Shown: positions 29,500 to 39,382, numbered from the stretch's first letter. The stretch: 64,000 bases of DNA from Aureococcus anophagefferens (GCF_000186865.1 NW_008705561.1:2215960-2279959); one strand, 5' to 3'. The notes: generated by a model not told the origin, from the letters alone. Translations and numbers: made by a program.

Positions 29500-30384
29500 A
29501 TGTCCCGCGAGAAGAAGCCCGTCGTGAGCTACGCCGAGGTCGAGCACTCCGATTGCGACGCGTCGGACAGCGAAGCCCAGTACGCCGCGCAGCAGCAAGC
29601 CCGGGGGTACGTCTCGCGCCGTCGGAAGCACGACGTGGAGCAGGCGCTGATCGCGCGCGACGGCGCGTGGGCCGACGCGTACGTCGCGCTCTACGCGACG
29701 GCCGACCACGCGGGCGCGGCGCTCGAGCACGTCGAGCCGCGGCCGCCGCCCAAGGCCTGGGACGCCTGGCGCCGCGACCACCCGCGCGAGGCGCCCGAGG
29801 AGCGCGACCGGCTCTGGGCGCGGAGCTACGCCGCGCTCCACGCCGCGGCGTCCGCAAACGAGGGCGCCGCGCCGGTCCTCGTGCGGCTCCCGCCGGCGGC
29901 GCCCTGGGACGAGTTCCAGCGGGCGGAGCGCGACGCGGAGGACGACGCGCCCGCGCCGAAGAAGAAGAAGAAGAAGCGGTCCAAGCCGACGACAAAGGAC
30001 GGACGAGCCGAGGCGGCGGACGGCAATGACCGCCGCGACGCGGCGGTTCGCGCCGACGCTCAGGCGTCTCAGGGGCAGCGGCGGCGCCGCGAAGACGCCG
30101 AGCGCGGCGAAATATCGAGCCGCTACCGCGGCGTCAAGACCTCGGGCTCCGGGAGGAAATGGGTCGCGTCGATCCAAAAGGGCGGCCCCTCGACGAAGAC
30201 GTACCTCGGGACCTTCGACGTCGAGGAGGACGCGGCGCGCGCCTACGACGCGCGCGCGCGCTTCCTCGGCGAGCACGCCTGGTGCAACTTCCCCGACGAT
30301 ACGGCGGTCGACGCGCGCGCCCCGGGCACCATCCACGGGCGCTTGCGGTCGAACGGGGAGCCCCTCGAGGGTGGCGAGGTCTAG
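29500..30384 (+). CDS. AP2/ERF-domain transcription factor
   Basis: 294 residues from the ATG at 29500. The C-terminal AP2/ERF domain (about 205-265) reads SSRYRGVKTSGSGRKWVASI, then KTYLGTFDVEEDAARAYDAR, with the YRG and RAYD elements of the family. AP2 domains bind GC-rich DNA in plants, algae and apicomplexans. The N-terminal half has two similar helical blocks (AWDAWRRDHPREAPEERDRLW and PWDEFQRAERDAE), and a Lys-rich stretch (KKKKKKRSKP) that may be a nuclear localisation signal. Stop is 8 bp from the stop of the convergent GH17-like gene, so their 3' UTRs must overlap. Confidence 0.85.
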   Translation: MSREKKPVVSYAEVEHSDCDASDSEAQYAAQQQARGYVSRRRKHDVEQALIARDGAWADAYVALYATADHAGAALEHVEPRPPPKAWDAWRRDHPREAPEERDRLWARSYAALHAAASANEGAAPVLVRLPPAAPWDEFQRAERDAEDDAPAPKKKKKKRSKPTTKDGRAEAADGNDRRDAAVRADAQASQGQRRRREDAERGEISSRYRGVKTSGSGRKWVASIQKGGPSTKTYLGTFDVEEDAARAYDARARFLGEHAWCNFPDDTAVDARAPGTIHGRLRSNGEPLEGGEV

Positions 30385-30392
30385 CTCTGCTG

Positions 30393-31985
30393 TTAATGCG
30401 CGCTGTCGAGCTCGGCGAAGCGCGGCGTCCGGGGCGTCTGCTTGCGCTCGTCGTCCGGGCTGAGGCTCGACTGGGAGCTCTCGGGCCGCCGCGACGGCCG
30501 GAGCCCCCAGTCCGCCTCGTCGACGTCGGACGTGAGCGGGCTCTCGGCGACGGTCGACAGGGGCCGCGGCGGCCGCTGGTCCAGGAACCCGAAGGGGTTG
30601 CCGCTGGCGGCGTGGCCCCCGTTGGAATTCCGCGCGCGGCGGCTCCGCTCGTCGCGGAGGTTCTCCTCGGCCTTGAAGTTCGCCGCGCGGACGATCGCGG
30701 CGACGCGCGTCGGGCTGTGGCGCTTGAACGTGCGCCGCGGGAAGACGGAGAGCCAGGCGACGCCGAAGGCGACGGCGCCCAGCAGCAGCGCCGACGCGCA
30801 CGCCGCGAGCACGAGCTGGAGCGAGAGCGCCGCGCGCGCGTCGCCGAGGCAGCCCAAACCCCAGCAGCCCGTCTTCAGCCGCGGCGCGAGCACGGCGCCG
30901 TTGCGCAGGCTGTATTTGAGCGCGCCGGACGCGCCGCAGACGCCCCAGCGCAGCCCGTAGTTCGGGTCCGGCCCGCCCGCGGCCGGCGGCGGCGCGTCGT
31001 CGGCCTCGTAGACGAACGCGACGACGACGTCGCGCTCCCACGCGCCCACGGGCCCGCCCATGTGCGCCGCGAGGCGGCTGTTGAAGAGCGCCGCGTTCTC
31101 GACCGTCGCGCCGTCGCTGTCGTCCGCGGCGTCGCCCGCGCCGGGCCGGGCCGCGGGCCCGGACGGCCAGCCGACCTTGCCGACGACGATGTCGAGGTCG
31201 CCGTAGCCCTCCGCGTAGAGCGCCCAGCGCACGGCGTCGAGCATGGCGTCGAACAAGTTCCGGTAGGAAGACCCGGAGCCCGCGTCGACGAACTGGGGCG
31301 GCGACTCGGGGCCCAGGTCGAAGAGCGCGAACGCGAGCGAGATGTCGTAGTACGACTGGCGCCACGCGAGGTATGGGTCGATCTCGATGACGAAGGGCGA
31401 CTTCGTGCGCCGGAGCTGCGCGAGGATGGGCGCCAGCGGGCCCGGCGCCGCGAAGAGGCTCGCCGACGGCGGGAACGACGACCGGAGCACGTTGAGCGAG
31501 AACGCCGTCGACACGCGGACCGTCGCGTTCATGTTAGCGCACTCGCCCGCGACGTTCCGCGTCGCGTTCGCGAGGGACGTGAGGCGCCAGGCGTCGGCGC
31601 CGACGCCGCTCGGCGGCGTCACGCCGACGACGACCAAATCCACGTTGCCCGCGAGCACGGCCGGCGCGAACGCGAGGCACGCGCGCCGCGCGGCGCCCGC
31701 GTCGCGCCCGACGGCCTCGACCTCCGCGTCGGGCACCGTGACCGTGATCTTCGCCGACGCGCCGAGCGCGCCGACGGCGTCGCCGATCTCCCGCGCGCCG
31801 TAGCTCAAGAGCCGCACGCGGTTCACGCCCTCGCGCCGGAGCCGCCGCAGCATCGGCCCGCGGCCGCTGCTCGGCTTCGCGCGCGGCCGCACGACGACGC
31901 CCACGTTCTCGAGCACGCGCACCTCGCTCCAGCCGCGCGACGACGCCGCCGTCGCCCAGAGGGCCTGGACGAGCAGGAGCCGCAT
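30393..31985 (-). CDS. GH17-like (beta-1,3-glucanase fold) type I membrane protein lacking both catalytic glutamates
   Basis: 530 residues. A signal peptide (MRLLLVQALWATAASS) is followed by a GH17-type barrel: VGVVVRPRA, GVNRVRLLSYG, FVIEIDPYLAWRQSYYDISLAFALF, then IVVGKVGWPSG. In active GH17 enzymes this last motif is S-E-x-G-W-P with Glu as nucleophile; here the position is Lys. The upstream V-G-N-E motif with the acid Glu is replaced by VVVGVTPPSG. A membrane helix (LVLAACASALLLGAVAFGVAWL) and a 120-residue Ser/Arg-rich cytosolic tail follow. Likely a non-catalytic glucan-binding or sensor protein. The fold call is by motif order; loss of activity is inference from the missing residues. 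Confidence 0.75.
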   Translation of the reverse strand: MRLLLVQALWATAASSRGWSEVRVLENVGVVVRPRAKPSSGRGPMLRRLRREGVNRVRLLSYGAREIGDAVGALGASAKITVTVPDAEVEAVGRDAGAARRACLAFAPAVLAGNVDLVVVGVTPPSGVGADAWRLTSLANATRNVAGECANMNATVRVSTAFSLNVLRSSFPPSASLFAAPGPLAPILAQLRRTKSPFVIEIDPYLAWRQSYYDISLAFALFDLGPESPPQFVDAGSGSSYRNLFDAMLDAVRWALYAEGYGDLDIVVGKVGWPSGPAARPGAGDAADDSDGATVENAALFNSRLAAHMGGPVGAWERDVVVAFVYEADDAPPPAAGGPDPNYGLRWGVCGASGALKYSLRNGAVLAPRLKTGCWGLGCLGDARAALSLQLVLAACASALLLGAVAFGVAWLSVFPRRTFKRHSPTRVAAIVRAANFKAEENLRDERSRRARNSNGGHAASGNPFGFLDQRPPRPLSTVAESPLTSDVDEADWGLRPSRRPESSQSSLSPDDERKQTPRTPRFAELDSAH

Positions 31986-32372
31986 CGTGTGCTAAAAAAG
32001 ATCCGCAACGGTGCGACGCGCCGCGCGGCTGCGCGCGTCGCGCAGCTGCGCTCCGCGGATGGAGCGCCGACGCTGCGCGGTTGCGCCCGCCGCGCAGCGG
32101 CTGCCGGTCGGTCGCCGGCGGCGCACGGCGGCGGCGCGACGCGGCGGCGCGTCGCGCGCGGCCGGCTGGCTGGAACTTCGCGAGCCGAGCAAAACTCAAG
32201 GTCACATCAAGGAGCACTTTGCGGCACAAAGCATGGCTGAGGTCGAGGCAGAGACGCCGATAGACCCGTCTAACGCAGCGTCCCAGCAGCTGTGAGGCCG
32301 CATTCGAAGCGGTCATCATCGCTGGAAAAAAAAATCGGGAAAAAGCAGTAGCCGAAGCGCGCGAGCGAGCAT
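31986..32372. other. 387-bp divergent intergenic region
   Basis: No gene seen. It contains a CG-rich stretch dense in GCGC/CGCG palindromes (about 32015-32165) next to an A-rich stretch with two A runs (about 32323-32345). Presumably the shared promoter of the GH17-like and oxygenase genes. Confidence 0.5.
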
Positions 32373-33158
32373 ATGGCAGCGCTCTCCGATGCCGCTCGCC
32401 ACAGCTCACAAAACCCGATGGCAGCGCTCTCTGAAACGCCGCTCGCAACCTTCGACGTGGAACCCGACGGGTCGCCGCTGCCCGCGACCGTCGCCGAGGC
32501 GCTGAAGCGCGACGGCGCCGTCGTGCCGCGCCTCGCCGACGGCGACGGCGCGCTCGCGGCCTACGTCGACGACGTCGAGCGGCGCTACCGCGACTGGTTC
32601 GCGCGGCCCGAGGGCGCCAAGGAGCGCGACGTCGCCCGCGCCGCCGCGGCGAGTTCCTACGCCGCGGACCGGCGCGAGTGGGTCCACGCGGCGTCGCCGG
32701 ACGTCGCGGCCGCGCCGGGCGTCGGCGCGGGCGCCGCGACGCTCTTCAAGCTCTGCCGGTCGCTCGCGCTGCGCGTGCTGCGCTGCTGCGCGCCGGGCCT
32801 CGAGGCCGTGAAGCGGCGCGACACGTCGGTCCTCGACGCGTTCTCCTACCGCCCCTGCGAAGCGGACGAGCCCCGGTCCATGGGCCGCCACACGGACCCG
32901 GGCCTCTTCACCGTCGCCGCGGCGACGCACCCGGGCCTCGAGGTCGCCGCGGGCGGCGGCACCTTCCGCGCCGCGGACGCGCGGGCATACGGCCGGACGG
33001 CCTTCGTCGTCCTCGCGGGCGACGCGCTCGAGGACCGGTCCCGCGGCGCGTTCGCCGCGACGGTGCACCGCGTCGCGCCGCACCGGGGCCGCGACCGGCG
33101 CCTCGCCTTCATCTTCGAGCTGCGCCGCGACGACGAGGACCGCGATTTTATGGAGTAG
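32373..33158 (+). CDS. Isopenicillin-N-synthase-like 2-oxoglutarate/Fe(II) oxygenase
   Basis: 261 residues from the ATG at 32373, or 246 from the ATG at 32418. The two starts lie in copies of a 45-bp in-frame duplication beginning ATGGCAGCGCTCTC. The iron ligands are H173 and D175 in GRHTDPGLFTV and H232 in TVHRVAPH. The 2-oxoglutarate-binding Arg is in the following GRDRRLAFIFEL. The arrangement HxD...H...R is the IPNS/DAO-type fold used by small-molecule hydroxylases and desaturases. The family is about 300-350 residues, so the N-terminal part is short. Substrate unknown. Confidence 0.8.
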   Translation: MAALSDAARHSSQNPMAALSETPLATFDVEPDGSPLPATVAEALKRDGAVVPRLADGDGALAAYVDDVERRYRDWFARPEGAKERDVARAAAASSYAADRREWVHAASPDVAAAPGVGAGAATLFKLCRSLALRVLRCCAPGLEAVKRRDTSVLDAFSYRPCEADEPRSMGRHTDPGLFTVAAATHPGLEVAAGGGTFRAADARAYGRTAFVVLAGDALEDRSRGAFAATVHRVAPHRGRDRRLAFIFELRRDDEDRDFME

Positions 33159-33201
33159 CATCAATTTTACAGGGGGGCGCGACGCGAAGGCGCGCGGCGA
33201 C

Positions 33202-34308
33202 CTAGTCCTCCTCGTCGTCGGACCCCTCCTCGTCGTCGTAGTCGTAGTCCTCGTCGTCGTCGTCGTCGCAGGCCTCGCCCGTGAACCAGAGGACGGCGTG
33301 GGGCACGATCTGGTTCCGGAGCGCGAAGGCGAGCTCGACGTCGTTGTCGATCTTGTCGCGGGCCGCGTCGTCGAACTCCTCGCCGTCGCCCTCGTCCTCG
33401 TCGTCGTCGTCGGCGCTGGGGAGCTTGATGGATTTGAAGAAGTGGAAGAAGGAGGGCTTGTCCTCGAGCTTGGCGACGACGCGCGTCTGGCCCGCGTTCT
33501 TGCCGCGCTTCGACTTCTGCTTCTTCTTCACCTCGTGGACGCACAGGTTGTCCTTGGCGTCCTTCCACGCGATCTCGCAGCCCGTGATCTTCTCGAGCTC
33601 CGGCTGGCCGTTGGCGTCGACGAGGTTCGGGATCGCGTAGGACTTGGTGAGCACGGAGTCGGAGAAGAACGGGTTCTCGGCGAACTCGAACTCGACCGTG
33701 AAGCCGGTCAGATCCTCGAAGTCGGCGCAGCGCACGTCCACCAAGTACTTGAGCGCGGCGACGTCGGGCTCCTCGAGGAAGTGCTCGAAGGCCTCGTTGC
33801 GGCCCAGCGCGGAGAGCCAGAAGTCGGGCACTCCCACGATCGGGCCGTCGGCCTCGTCCGTCGTCGTCCCCGCCTGCTCCACGGTCGCGCGGTCCTCCTC
33901 GCTCAGCGCCGGCTCGAGCTCGCCGCGCACGATCTTCGACCGCTCGCCGTAGATGGGGTCGATCAGCGCCTTGTACTTTTGCTCGAGCGCCGCGCGCTCG
34001 ACGAGGTACGCCTTCATCTGCGCCTCGCGCTGCTCCTCGAGGGCCTTGAGGCCCAGCACGCGCTGGAGCACCTCCTTGGGCAGCGGCGGGCCCGCCATCT
34101 CGTCGTCCTCCTCCTCGTCCTCGTCGTCGTCGTCGCCGCCGCCGGCCCCGGGCGCCGCCGGCGGCGCGAGGTTGAACGAGAAGCCGCCCGCCGGCGCGCC
34201 GCCGACGGGCGCCGCGGCGAAGGAGAAGCCGCCGGCGCCCGGCGGCGGGGGCGGCGCGTCCGCCAGGTTCACCTTCGCGAGGTCCTCGTCGACTGGGGTC
34301 GCGGCCAT
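33202..34308 (-). CDS. Nucleosome assembly protein (NAP1 family)
   Basis: 368 residues. The acidic start (DDDDEDEEEDDE) is followed by the long dimerisation helix (LPKEVLQRVLGLKALEEQREAQMKAY). The NAP earmuff core includes GVPDFWLSALGRNEAFEHFL, GFTVEFEFAENPFFSDSVLTKSY, and DKPSFFHFFKS. The C-terminal tail is almost all Asp and Glu. NAP1 chaperones H2A-H2B and shuttles histones between cytoplasm and nucleus. An N-terminal Gly/Phe segment with two GGFSF motifs resembles nucleoporin FG repeats, an unusual addition. Divergent from no close neighbour; 43 bp separate its stop from the oxygenase stop. Confidence 0.92.
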   Translation of the reverse strand: MAATPVDEDLAKVNLADAPPPPPGAGGFSFAAAPVGGAPAGGFSFNLAPPAAPGAGGGDDDDEDEEEDDEMAGPPLPKEVLQRVLGLKALEEQREAQMKAYLVERAALEQKYKALIDPIYGERSKIVRGELEPALSEEDRATVEQAGTTTDEADGPIVGVPDFWLSALGRNEAFEHFLEEPDVAALKYLVDVRCADFEDLTGFTVEFEFAENPFFSDSVLTKSYAIPNLVDANGQPELEKITGCEIAWKDAKDNLCVHEVKKKQKSKRGKNAGQTRVVAKLEDKPSFFHFFKSIKLPSADDDDEDEGDGEEFDDAARDKIDNDVELAFALRNQIVPHAVLWFTGEACDDDDDEDYDYDDEEGSDDEED

Positions 34309-34419
34309 TTTGCTGGTCTCGATCGCCGCTTTTTTGTGGAGCTGATGTTGCGGTGATGCCGCCGCTGCACCAAAGTTGACGCCACGCTGCGCCGGCCCAC
34401 AGCATGTAGGCCTGCAAGT

Positions 34420-35931
34420 TTACGCCGCGCCTTCGCCCGCGGCCGCGCCCTCGCCCGCCCCCCCGCTTTCCGCGGGCAGGAGCGCCCGCTTGGGGTCGTC
34501 GGGCGCCTCGGCCGGCGTCGTCTCGGCGAGGGCGCCCGTGCCCGGCGGCGCGTTGCCCGCGGCGTGGTAGAACGCGATGGCGACGGCGTTGACGCAGGCC
34601 ACGGCGAGGAACACGGCGCCCGGCACGGCGGAGTCGTAGGTGTGCTGGTACAACACGAGGAAGACGTAGTAGCCCACGAGCGAGGCGACGGTGCAGAGGC
34701 CGTAGATCGCGCCCTGGAAGCGGCCCTGGTCGTGGTAGGGGATCTCGTTCGCCATGGGCCCGAACGCGATGGGCAGCACCGCGTAGCCCACGAAGAAAAA
34801 GGGCACGCCCGCGAAGAAGAGCGCGGGCGTCGTCACTAGCCCGATGAAGACGGACCCCGCGAGGCTCACGAGGCCCAGGCCCGCGAAGGTGTCCGCGGCG
34901 CCGTAGGCCGGCACGAAGACGCGCACGGCGACGTAGGAGCACGCGGGCGCGATCAACGTCGCCTCGAAGAGCACGATCATGATGTCCACGGACCCGAGGC
35001 CGAAGACGTCCTCGCCGTAGTACAAGACGATGGACTGGCAGCCGTAGATGCCCACGGCCAGGGCGAAGGTGCCCGCCGCGAGCTTCGCGATGCGCGGCGT
35101 CCGGAAGAACAAGCCGACGGATCGCCGCAGGCCCTTGAGCGGGTCGTGCTCCGCTTCGGTTTGAGACCCGCTGCGTCGGAAGCCGGGAGCCGCCGCGTCG
35201 GCCTCGGACGCGTCGCCGTGGCGCGTCTCCGGGAAGCGCGCGAGCAACAAGCCGGCCACGGGCAGCAGCAACAGCCCCGAGCACGCCATCGCGAGCCGCA
35301 GGCCGACCTCGTCGTAGAGGAGCTCGCCGAGCGCGACGCCGACGACCATGCCCAGCACGGCGTAGGCGTTCAGCAGGGCGTACTCGGACGTCAGCGCCTC
35401 CCGCGTCAGCGTTTTTTCCGGCGGCCCGTCGCCGCCGCGGAAGAAGGAATAGGAGAGCCGCGCTAAGGCGTAGTCCGACTCGCCGCCGGCGATGGCGTCG
35501 AACTCGCCGCGCGCGACGGTTTCGGTGACGAAGTCGACGATCGTCGCCTTGACGATGGCCGACGTCGCGTCGAGGAGCCCCATCACTAAGCCGCAGCCCA
35601 GGAACACCGTCGGGTTCGGGAACGCCGCGATGACGGGGAAGCCCAAAATGTCCACGGCGACGCCGACCATGAGGATGGGCCGCCGGCCGGCGACGTCGCT
35701 GAGGGCGCCTAAAATCGGCGTCCCGACGAACTGCGCCAGCGCGTAGCAGATGGCCCAGTACGTCGTCAACGTCACGGACCGGTCGTCGTCGTCGTCGTCG
35801 TTGCCGTAGATCTTCTTGCTGACGAAGAAGGTGTAGGTCTCGGCGAAGATGCCCCAGGACATCATGATGCAGAAGAACCAGGCCTGGCCCAGGTGCCGCC
35901 CCGTGGCGACCCCATCCGTGCCGACGCCCAT
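34420..35931 (-). CDS. Major facilitator superfamily transporter
   Basis: 503 residues with about 12 membrane segments. The MFS motif A between TM2 and TM3 is GALSDVAGRRPILM, and the N-half follows the TetA/drug-antiporter pattern (AICYALAQFVGTPILGALSD). A loop with a run of six Asp and RSVTLTTYWAICYA lies before TM2. The central loop (RFPETRHGDASEADAAAPGF) separates two six-helix bundles. The tail is acidic and Ala/Gly-rich. The substrate cannot be predicted. It is divergent from the histidine phosphatase gene with 137 bp between starts. Confidence 0.85.
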   Translation of the reverse strand: MGVGTDGVATGRHLGQAWFFCIMMSWGIFAETYTFFVSKKIYGNDDDDDDRSVTLTTYWAICYALAQFVGTPILGALSDVAGRRPILMVGVAVDILGFPVIAAFPNPTVFLGCGLVMGLLDATSAIVKATIVDFVTETVARGEFDAIAGGESDYALARLSYSFFRGGDGPPEKTLTREALTSEYALLNAYAVLGMVVGVALGELLYDEVGLRLAMACSGLLLLPVAGLLLARFPETRHGDASEADAAAPGFRRSGSQTEAEHDPLKGLRRSVGLFFRTPRIAKLAAGTFALAVGIYGCQSIVLYYGEDVFGLGSVDIMIVLFEATLIAPACSYVAVRVFVPAYGAADTFAGLGLVSLAGSVFIGLVTTPALFFAGVPFFFVGYAVLPIAFGPMANEIPYHDQGRFQGAIYGLCTVASLVGYYVFLVLYQHTYDSAVPGAVFLAVACVNAVAIAFYHAAGNAPPGTGALAETTPAEAPDDPKRALLPAESGGAGEGAAAGEGAA

Positions 35932-36068
35932 GGTCCAAGCTCAGGGAAGGGCTGCCCAAACCATGGCTGGTCCTCGTCAGGCAATCACGGCACGCTGAGA
36001 AGTTGAGGTCGGCGCAGCACTCGTTGAGCTTTACCTTGCTCGAAGTTGCACCTCTGCGTCGGCTCGCA

Positions 36069-36890
36069 ATGGCTCCGACCATACCAGCTTTGCTGGCCCT
36101 GAGCTGCATCGCGGCGGGCTTCGTCCCGACGCAGGACCGCCGCCGCCCGCTCGCGCTCGCGGCCAAAACCGTGGCCGACATCGTGCCGCCGCCCGAGACC
36201 GTCAAAAACACCTACTGGTGCATCCGCCACGGCCAGTCGACGGCCAACGTCGCCAACGTCATCTCGTCGGACCCGGTGCTCGGCAGCGCGTCCCACGAGC
36301 TCACGGAGCTCGGCAAGTCGCAGGCGCGGTCCGCGGGCGGCGCGCTCTGGGCGTCGCTCGAGGAATTCGACGGGTCCGTCGACCTCGCCAAGCTCGCGCT
36401 CTACAGCTCCAACTTCACGCGCGCGCGGGAGACGAGCCACCTCGTCGCCTTCGAGGTCCAGCGCTTGGCGCAGCTCGCGGCGGGCGACTTCGAGTGCCCG
36501 CCGCTCGTCCGCGTGGGCCTCCTCGAGGGCCTGCGCGAGCGGGGCTTCGGCGACCTCGACGGCGCGCCGACGGGCGCCTACGACGACGTCTTCCGGCGCG
36601 ACCTCGCGGACCCCTTCGACGGCACAAGCGGTGTGGAGCCCGTCGCCGACGTCTGCGCGCGGCTCCGGCGGCTCGTCGACGTGCTCGAGGAACGCCACGC
36701 GGGCGACCACGTCGTCCTCACGGCGCACGCGGACACGATCCAGATCTTCCAGACCTGGTTCGCGCGCTGCGACGTGCGGTCCTTCTCCTCCTACCGCTTC
36801 GCCAACGGCGAGTGCCGCCGCTGCGACGACGCGGGCGAGTGCCTGCCGGAGCCCGCGCCCATGGCCTCCCAGGCGGGCGGCGCCAAGTAG
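36069..36890 (+). CDS. Histidine-phosphatase (phosphoglycerate-mutase-like) protein with plastid-type presequence
   Basis: 273 residues from the ATG at 36069. The phosphohistidine motif is CIRHGQST (His54), with the second half Arg in NFTRARETS and the second His in VLTAHADTIQIF. The family includes cofactor-dependent PGM, fructose-2,6-bisphosphatase and broad phosphatases; substrate not clear. The N-terminus is a signal peptide (MAPTIPALLALSCIAA) ending in AA-GFVP. This matches the ASAFAP-type cleavage motif (Phe at or near +1) of stramenopile secondary-plastid proteins, and a basic segment (TQDRRRPLALAAK) follows. Plastid import is therefore likely. Stop is 13 bp from the stop of the K+ channel gene. 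Confidence 0.82.
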   Translation: MAPTIPALLALSCIAAGFVPTQDRRRPLALAAKTVADIVPPPETVKNTYWCIRHGQSTANVANVISSDPVLGSASHELTELGKSQARSAGGALWASLEEFDGSVDLAKLALYSSNFTRARETSHLVAFEVQRLAQLAAGDFECPPLVRVGLLEGLRERGFGDLDGAPTGAYDDVFRRDLADPFDGTSGVEPVADVCARLRRLVDVLEERHAGDHVVLTAHADTIQIFQTWFARCDVRSFSSYRFANGECRRCDDAGECLPEPAPMASQAGGAK

Positions 36891-36903
36891 ACTCGAGCGT
36901 CGA

Positions 36904-39382
36904 TTACAGGGTCGGCTGGCGGACGAGGGGGCCGAGGCCCGGGGACCCGACGCGGCCGGGCGCGGAGCTCGAGGTGCCGAGGGCGCCGTCGCGCTCCGGC
37001 TCGCCGCCGCTGTTGAAGCGGACGATGGCCGGGGCGGACGCGCGGCGGGGCGCGGCGAGGCCCGGCGCGCGGGCCCGCGTCTTCGGCGGGAGGCGGACCT
37101 GGTGCTTGAGGAAGAGCGTCCGCTTCGCGATCATCGAGTCGAGGACCTCCGGGAGGTTCGCGAAGGAGTCGAGGAACGCGTCGCGCTGGACGAGGAAGCA
37201 CTCGACGGGCGTGAGCGTCCGCACGGTGACGAGGGAGCTCGCGCGGACGCCGAGGAGGCAGAGCTCGCCGAAGGACGCGCCGGGCCCGATCGCGACGCGC
37301 TCGCCCGGCGTCTCCGCCGCGGCGCCGTCCGCGTCCGGCGGGACCTCGAGCTTCTCGGAGGACCGGCGCCGGGGCACCTTGGGCGCGCCGGGCCCCAGCA
37401 CGTCGCCGGGCCGCGGCAGGACGCACTCGCAGCTGCCGCTGAGGAGGATGAAGAGCGCGGACGACGGCGACCCCGTCGCGACGACGTCCGTGTCCGGCTC
37501 GAACTGGATGGTGCGCACTATCGCTAAGATCTTCCAGAGCGTGCCCTCGGGGAAGTTGGAGAAGAGGGGGTGCGTCTTGACGAAGGTGTGGAGCAGGTAG
37601 GACGACACGGCCTCCTGGAGCTGCGGCGCCAAATTCTCGAGGATCGACCGCTCGTCGATCGCGGACCGCGTCGCGTAGAACTGCTTGAAGAAGCGGCGCG
37701 TGCGGCGCCTTAGGCTCATCTCGAACTTGTAGTGGCGCATCCACGAGCTGAGCTGGTCCATGCGCTCGAAGTAGATGACGGACTTGGCGTCCGCGGCCGT
37801 GACCATCGACGCGACGGTCGCGATGATGTAGGAGTAGAAGGCGACGCCGATCATCATGGCGAAGATGGCGTAGATGCGCTCGGCGTCGGACTCGGGCGTG
37901 ACGTCGCCGTAGCCCACGGACGTCATCGTCGTGAACGCCCAGTAGAACGCGACGACGTACTGGCGGAACCAGTACCAGTCGTCGGGCGACACGTCGCGGG
38001 CCCCCGGCCGGCCGTCGGGCACGTAGGTCTCGAGCCAGCCGGGCCCGGACACGGCCATGAAGCAGGCGAGGAGGTGCGCGAGCACGAACGACGCGACCAT
38101 CATCGAGAAGCAGCGCACCGCGAACATGGACGACGACGACGCCATGAAGTCCTCGACGGAGTCGGCGAAGGCGCTGTCGCGGTCCGTGAGCTTCATGAGC
38201 TTGGCCAGGCGCAGGAGCTTGGAGATCTTGAGCACGCGCGCGAGGCGGACGATGCGCGCGCCGCTGCCGCCGCTGGAGCTCGACTTCGCGGCGAACATGA
38301 CGACCTCGATGACGGGGGGCATGGAGCTCACGAAGTCGAGGGGGAACCAGGACTGGAGGTAGGCCGTGCGCGCGAGCTTCGGGTCCATGACGAGCGCCTT
38401 GTCCTCGTTGACGTAGCCCGTGCGCATGTTGAGGCAGATGTCGACGAGGAAGACGACGTCGACGACGCGGTTGATGGTGCCCAGGGGCGTGCCCCAGGCG
38501 AGGACGGCGTCGGGCAGGAAGCTCAGGCTCAAAGGCTCGACCATGGTGATGTAGAGCAGGAAGATCGCGATGAGCAGGTCCCACGCGACGCGGCCGTTTC
38601 CCGTCGGCGAGATCATGGGCACCCAGCCCCGGGGCTCCTCGGGGAGCACGTTCGCGTCGGGGTCGTCGTGGCCCGGCACGACGCCGAAGAAGAGCTTCGC
38701 GCGCTCCACGTTCCGCCCGTACCACCGCTTGCTCCGCGACGACTCGATGCGCGCGTCCGTCGTCTGCGCCGTCAGCGCCGAAGTCCGGACGCTCGTCCCG
38801 GGCGACGTCACCGCGGTCGCGAGCGTCGACGACGTCGGCACCTCGGGCGAGTCGCTCGCGGGCGAGTCGTCCCCAGGCTCCGCGTCCTCGACGGACGCCG
38901 CGCCGTCCGAGTCGCCGCCCGAGTCGCTCCCGTCGTCGCCGGCCTTCTCGTCCGACTCGTGCCGCAGGGCCTCCGACGCCTCGCTGAGCACGTCGGCCAG
39001 GGCCCGGAGCTTCTCCCGCGCCTCGGCGACCTCGTCGCCCGTGTCCGCCTGCGGGGGGGGGGCGCGCGGTCGGCGTCCGGGGGCCGGGGGATTCGCTCTT
39101 CCGCCGAAGAACGCGAGCGCGCGCGCGCGCGACGGTCGAGGCGGGGGGGGCGGGGCGGACGGACGCCGCGGGACGCACGTCGGGCGCGAGCGCCACGACC
39201 AGGCCGACGTTCGCCAGGGAGGCCTCTAAAGATGTGAGCGACGTCGTGAACGGGCTGACTGTTAGCGCATTCGCGACGACGTCCCCGCTGCTCGACTTCG
39301 TCCGTCGTAATAATGCGTGCGCGACGCCGCGGCCCTTCGACCCCCCGCTCGACTGCTTCTTTTTCATCGCGCGCGACGGCAT
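36904..39382 (-). CDS. Voltage-gated K+ channel (CNG/EAG type) with cyclic-nucleotide-binding domain
   Basis: Exon 1 is 39382-39179 and exon 2 is 39048-36904, giving 782 residues. S1-S3 include WDLLIAIFLLYITMVEPL and RVVDVVFLVDICLNMRTGY. S4 has regularly spaced Arg/Lys (RIVRLARVLKISKLLRLAKLMKL, about 330-355). The K+ filter SVGYGDV is near 445. S6 and a C-linker (MDQLSSWMRHYKFEMSLRRRTRRFF) lead to a CNBD with a clear phosphate-binding cassette, FGELCLLGVRASSLVTVRT, so cNMP binding is more credible than in the other channel gene at 11.7 kb. The N-terminus is acidic and Ser-rich. The upstream exon is supported by the splice pair and phase only. Confidence 0.87.
39049..39178 (-). other. Ordinary GT-AG intron in the K+ channel gene
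   Basis: 130 bp on the minus strand. The donor GTGCGT follows ...VVALAPD and the acceptor is a C tract ending GCAG before ADTGDEVAE; both ends are phase 0. It has G/C homopolymer tracts, no terminal inverted repeats and no target duplication, so it is not an introner. Confidence 0.75.
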
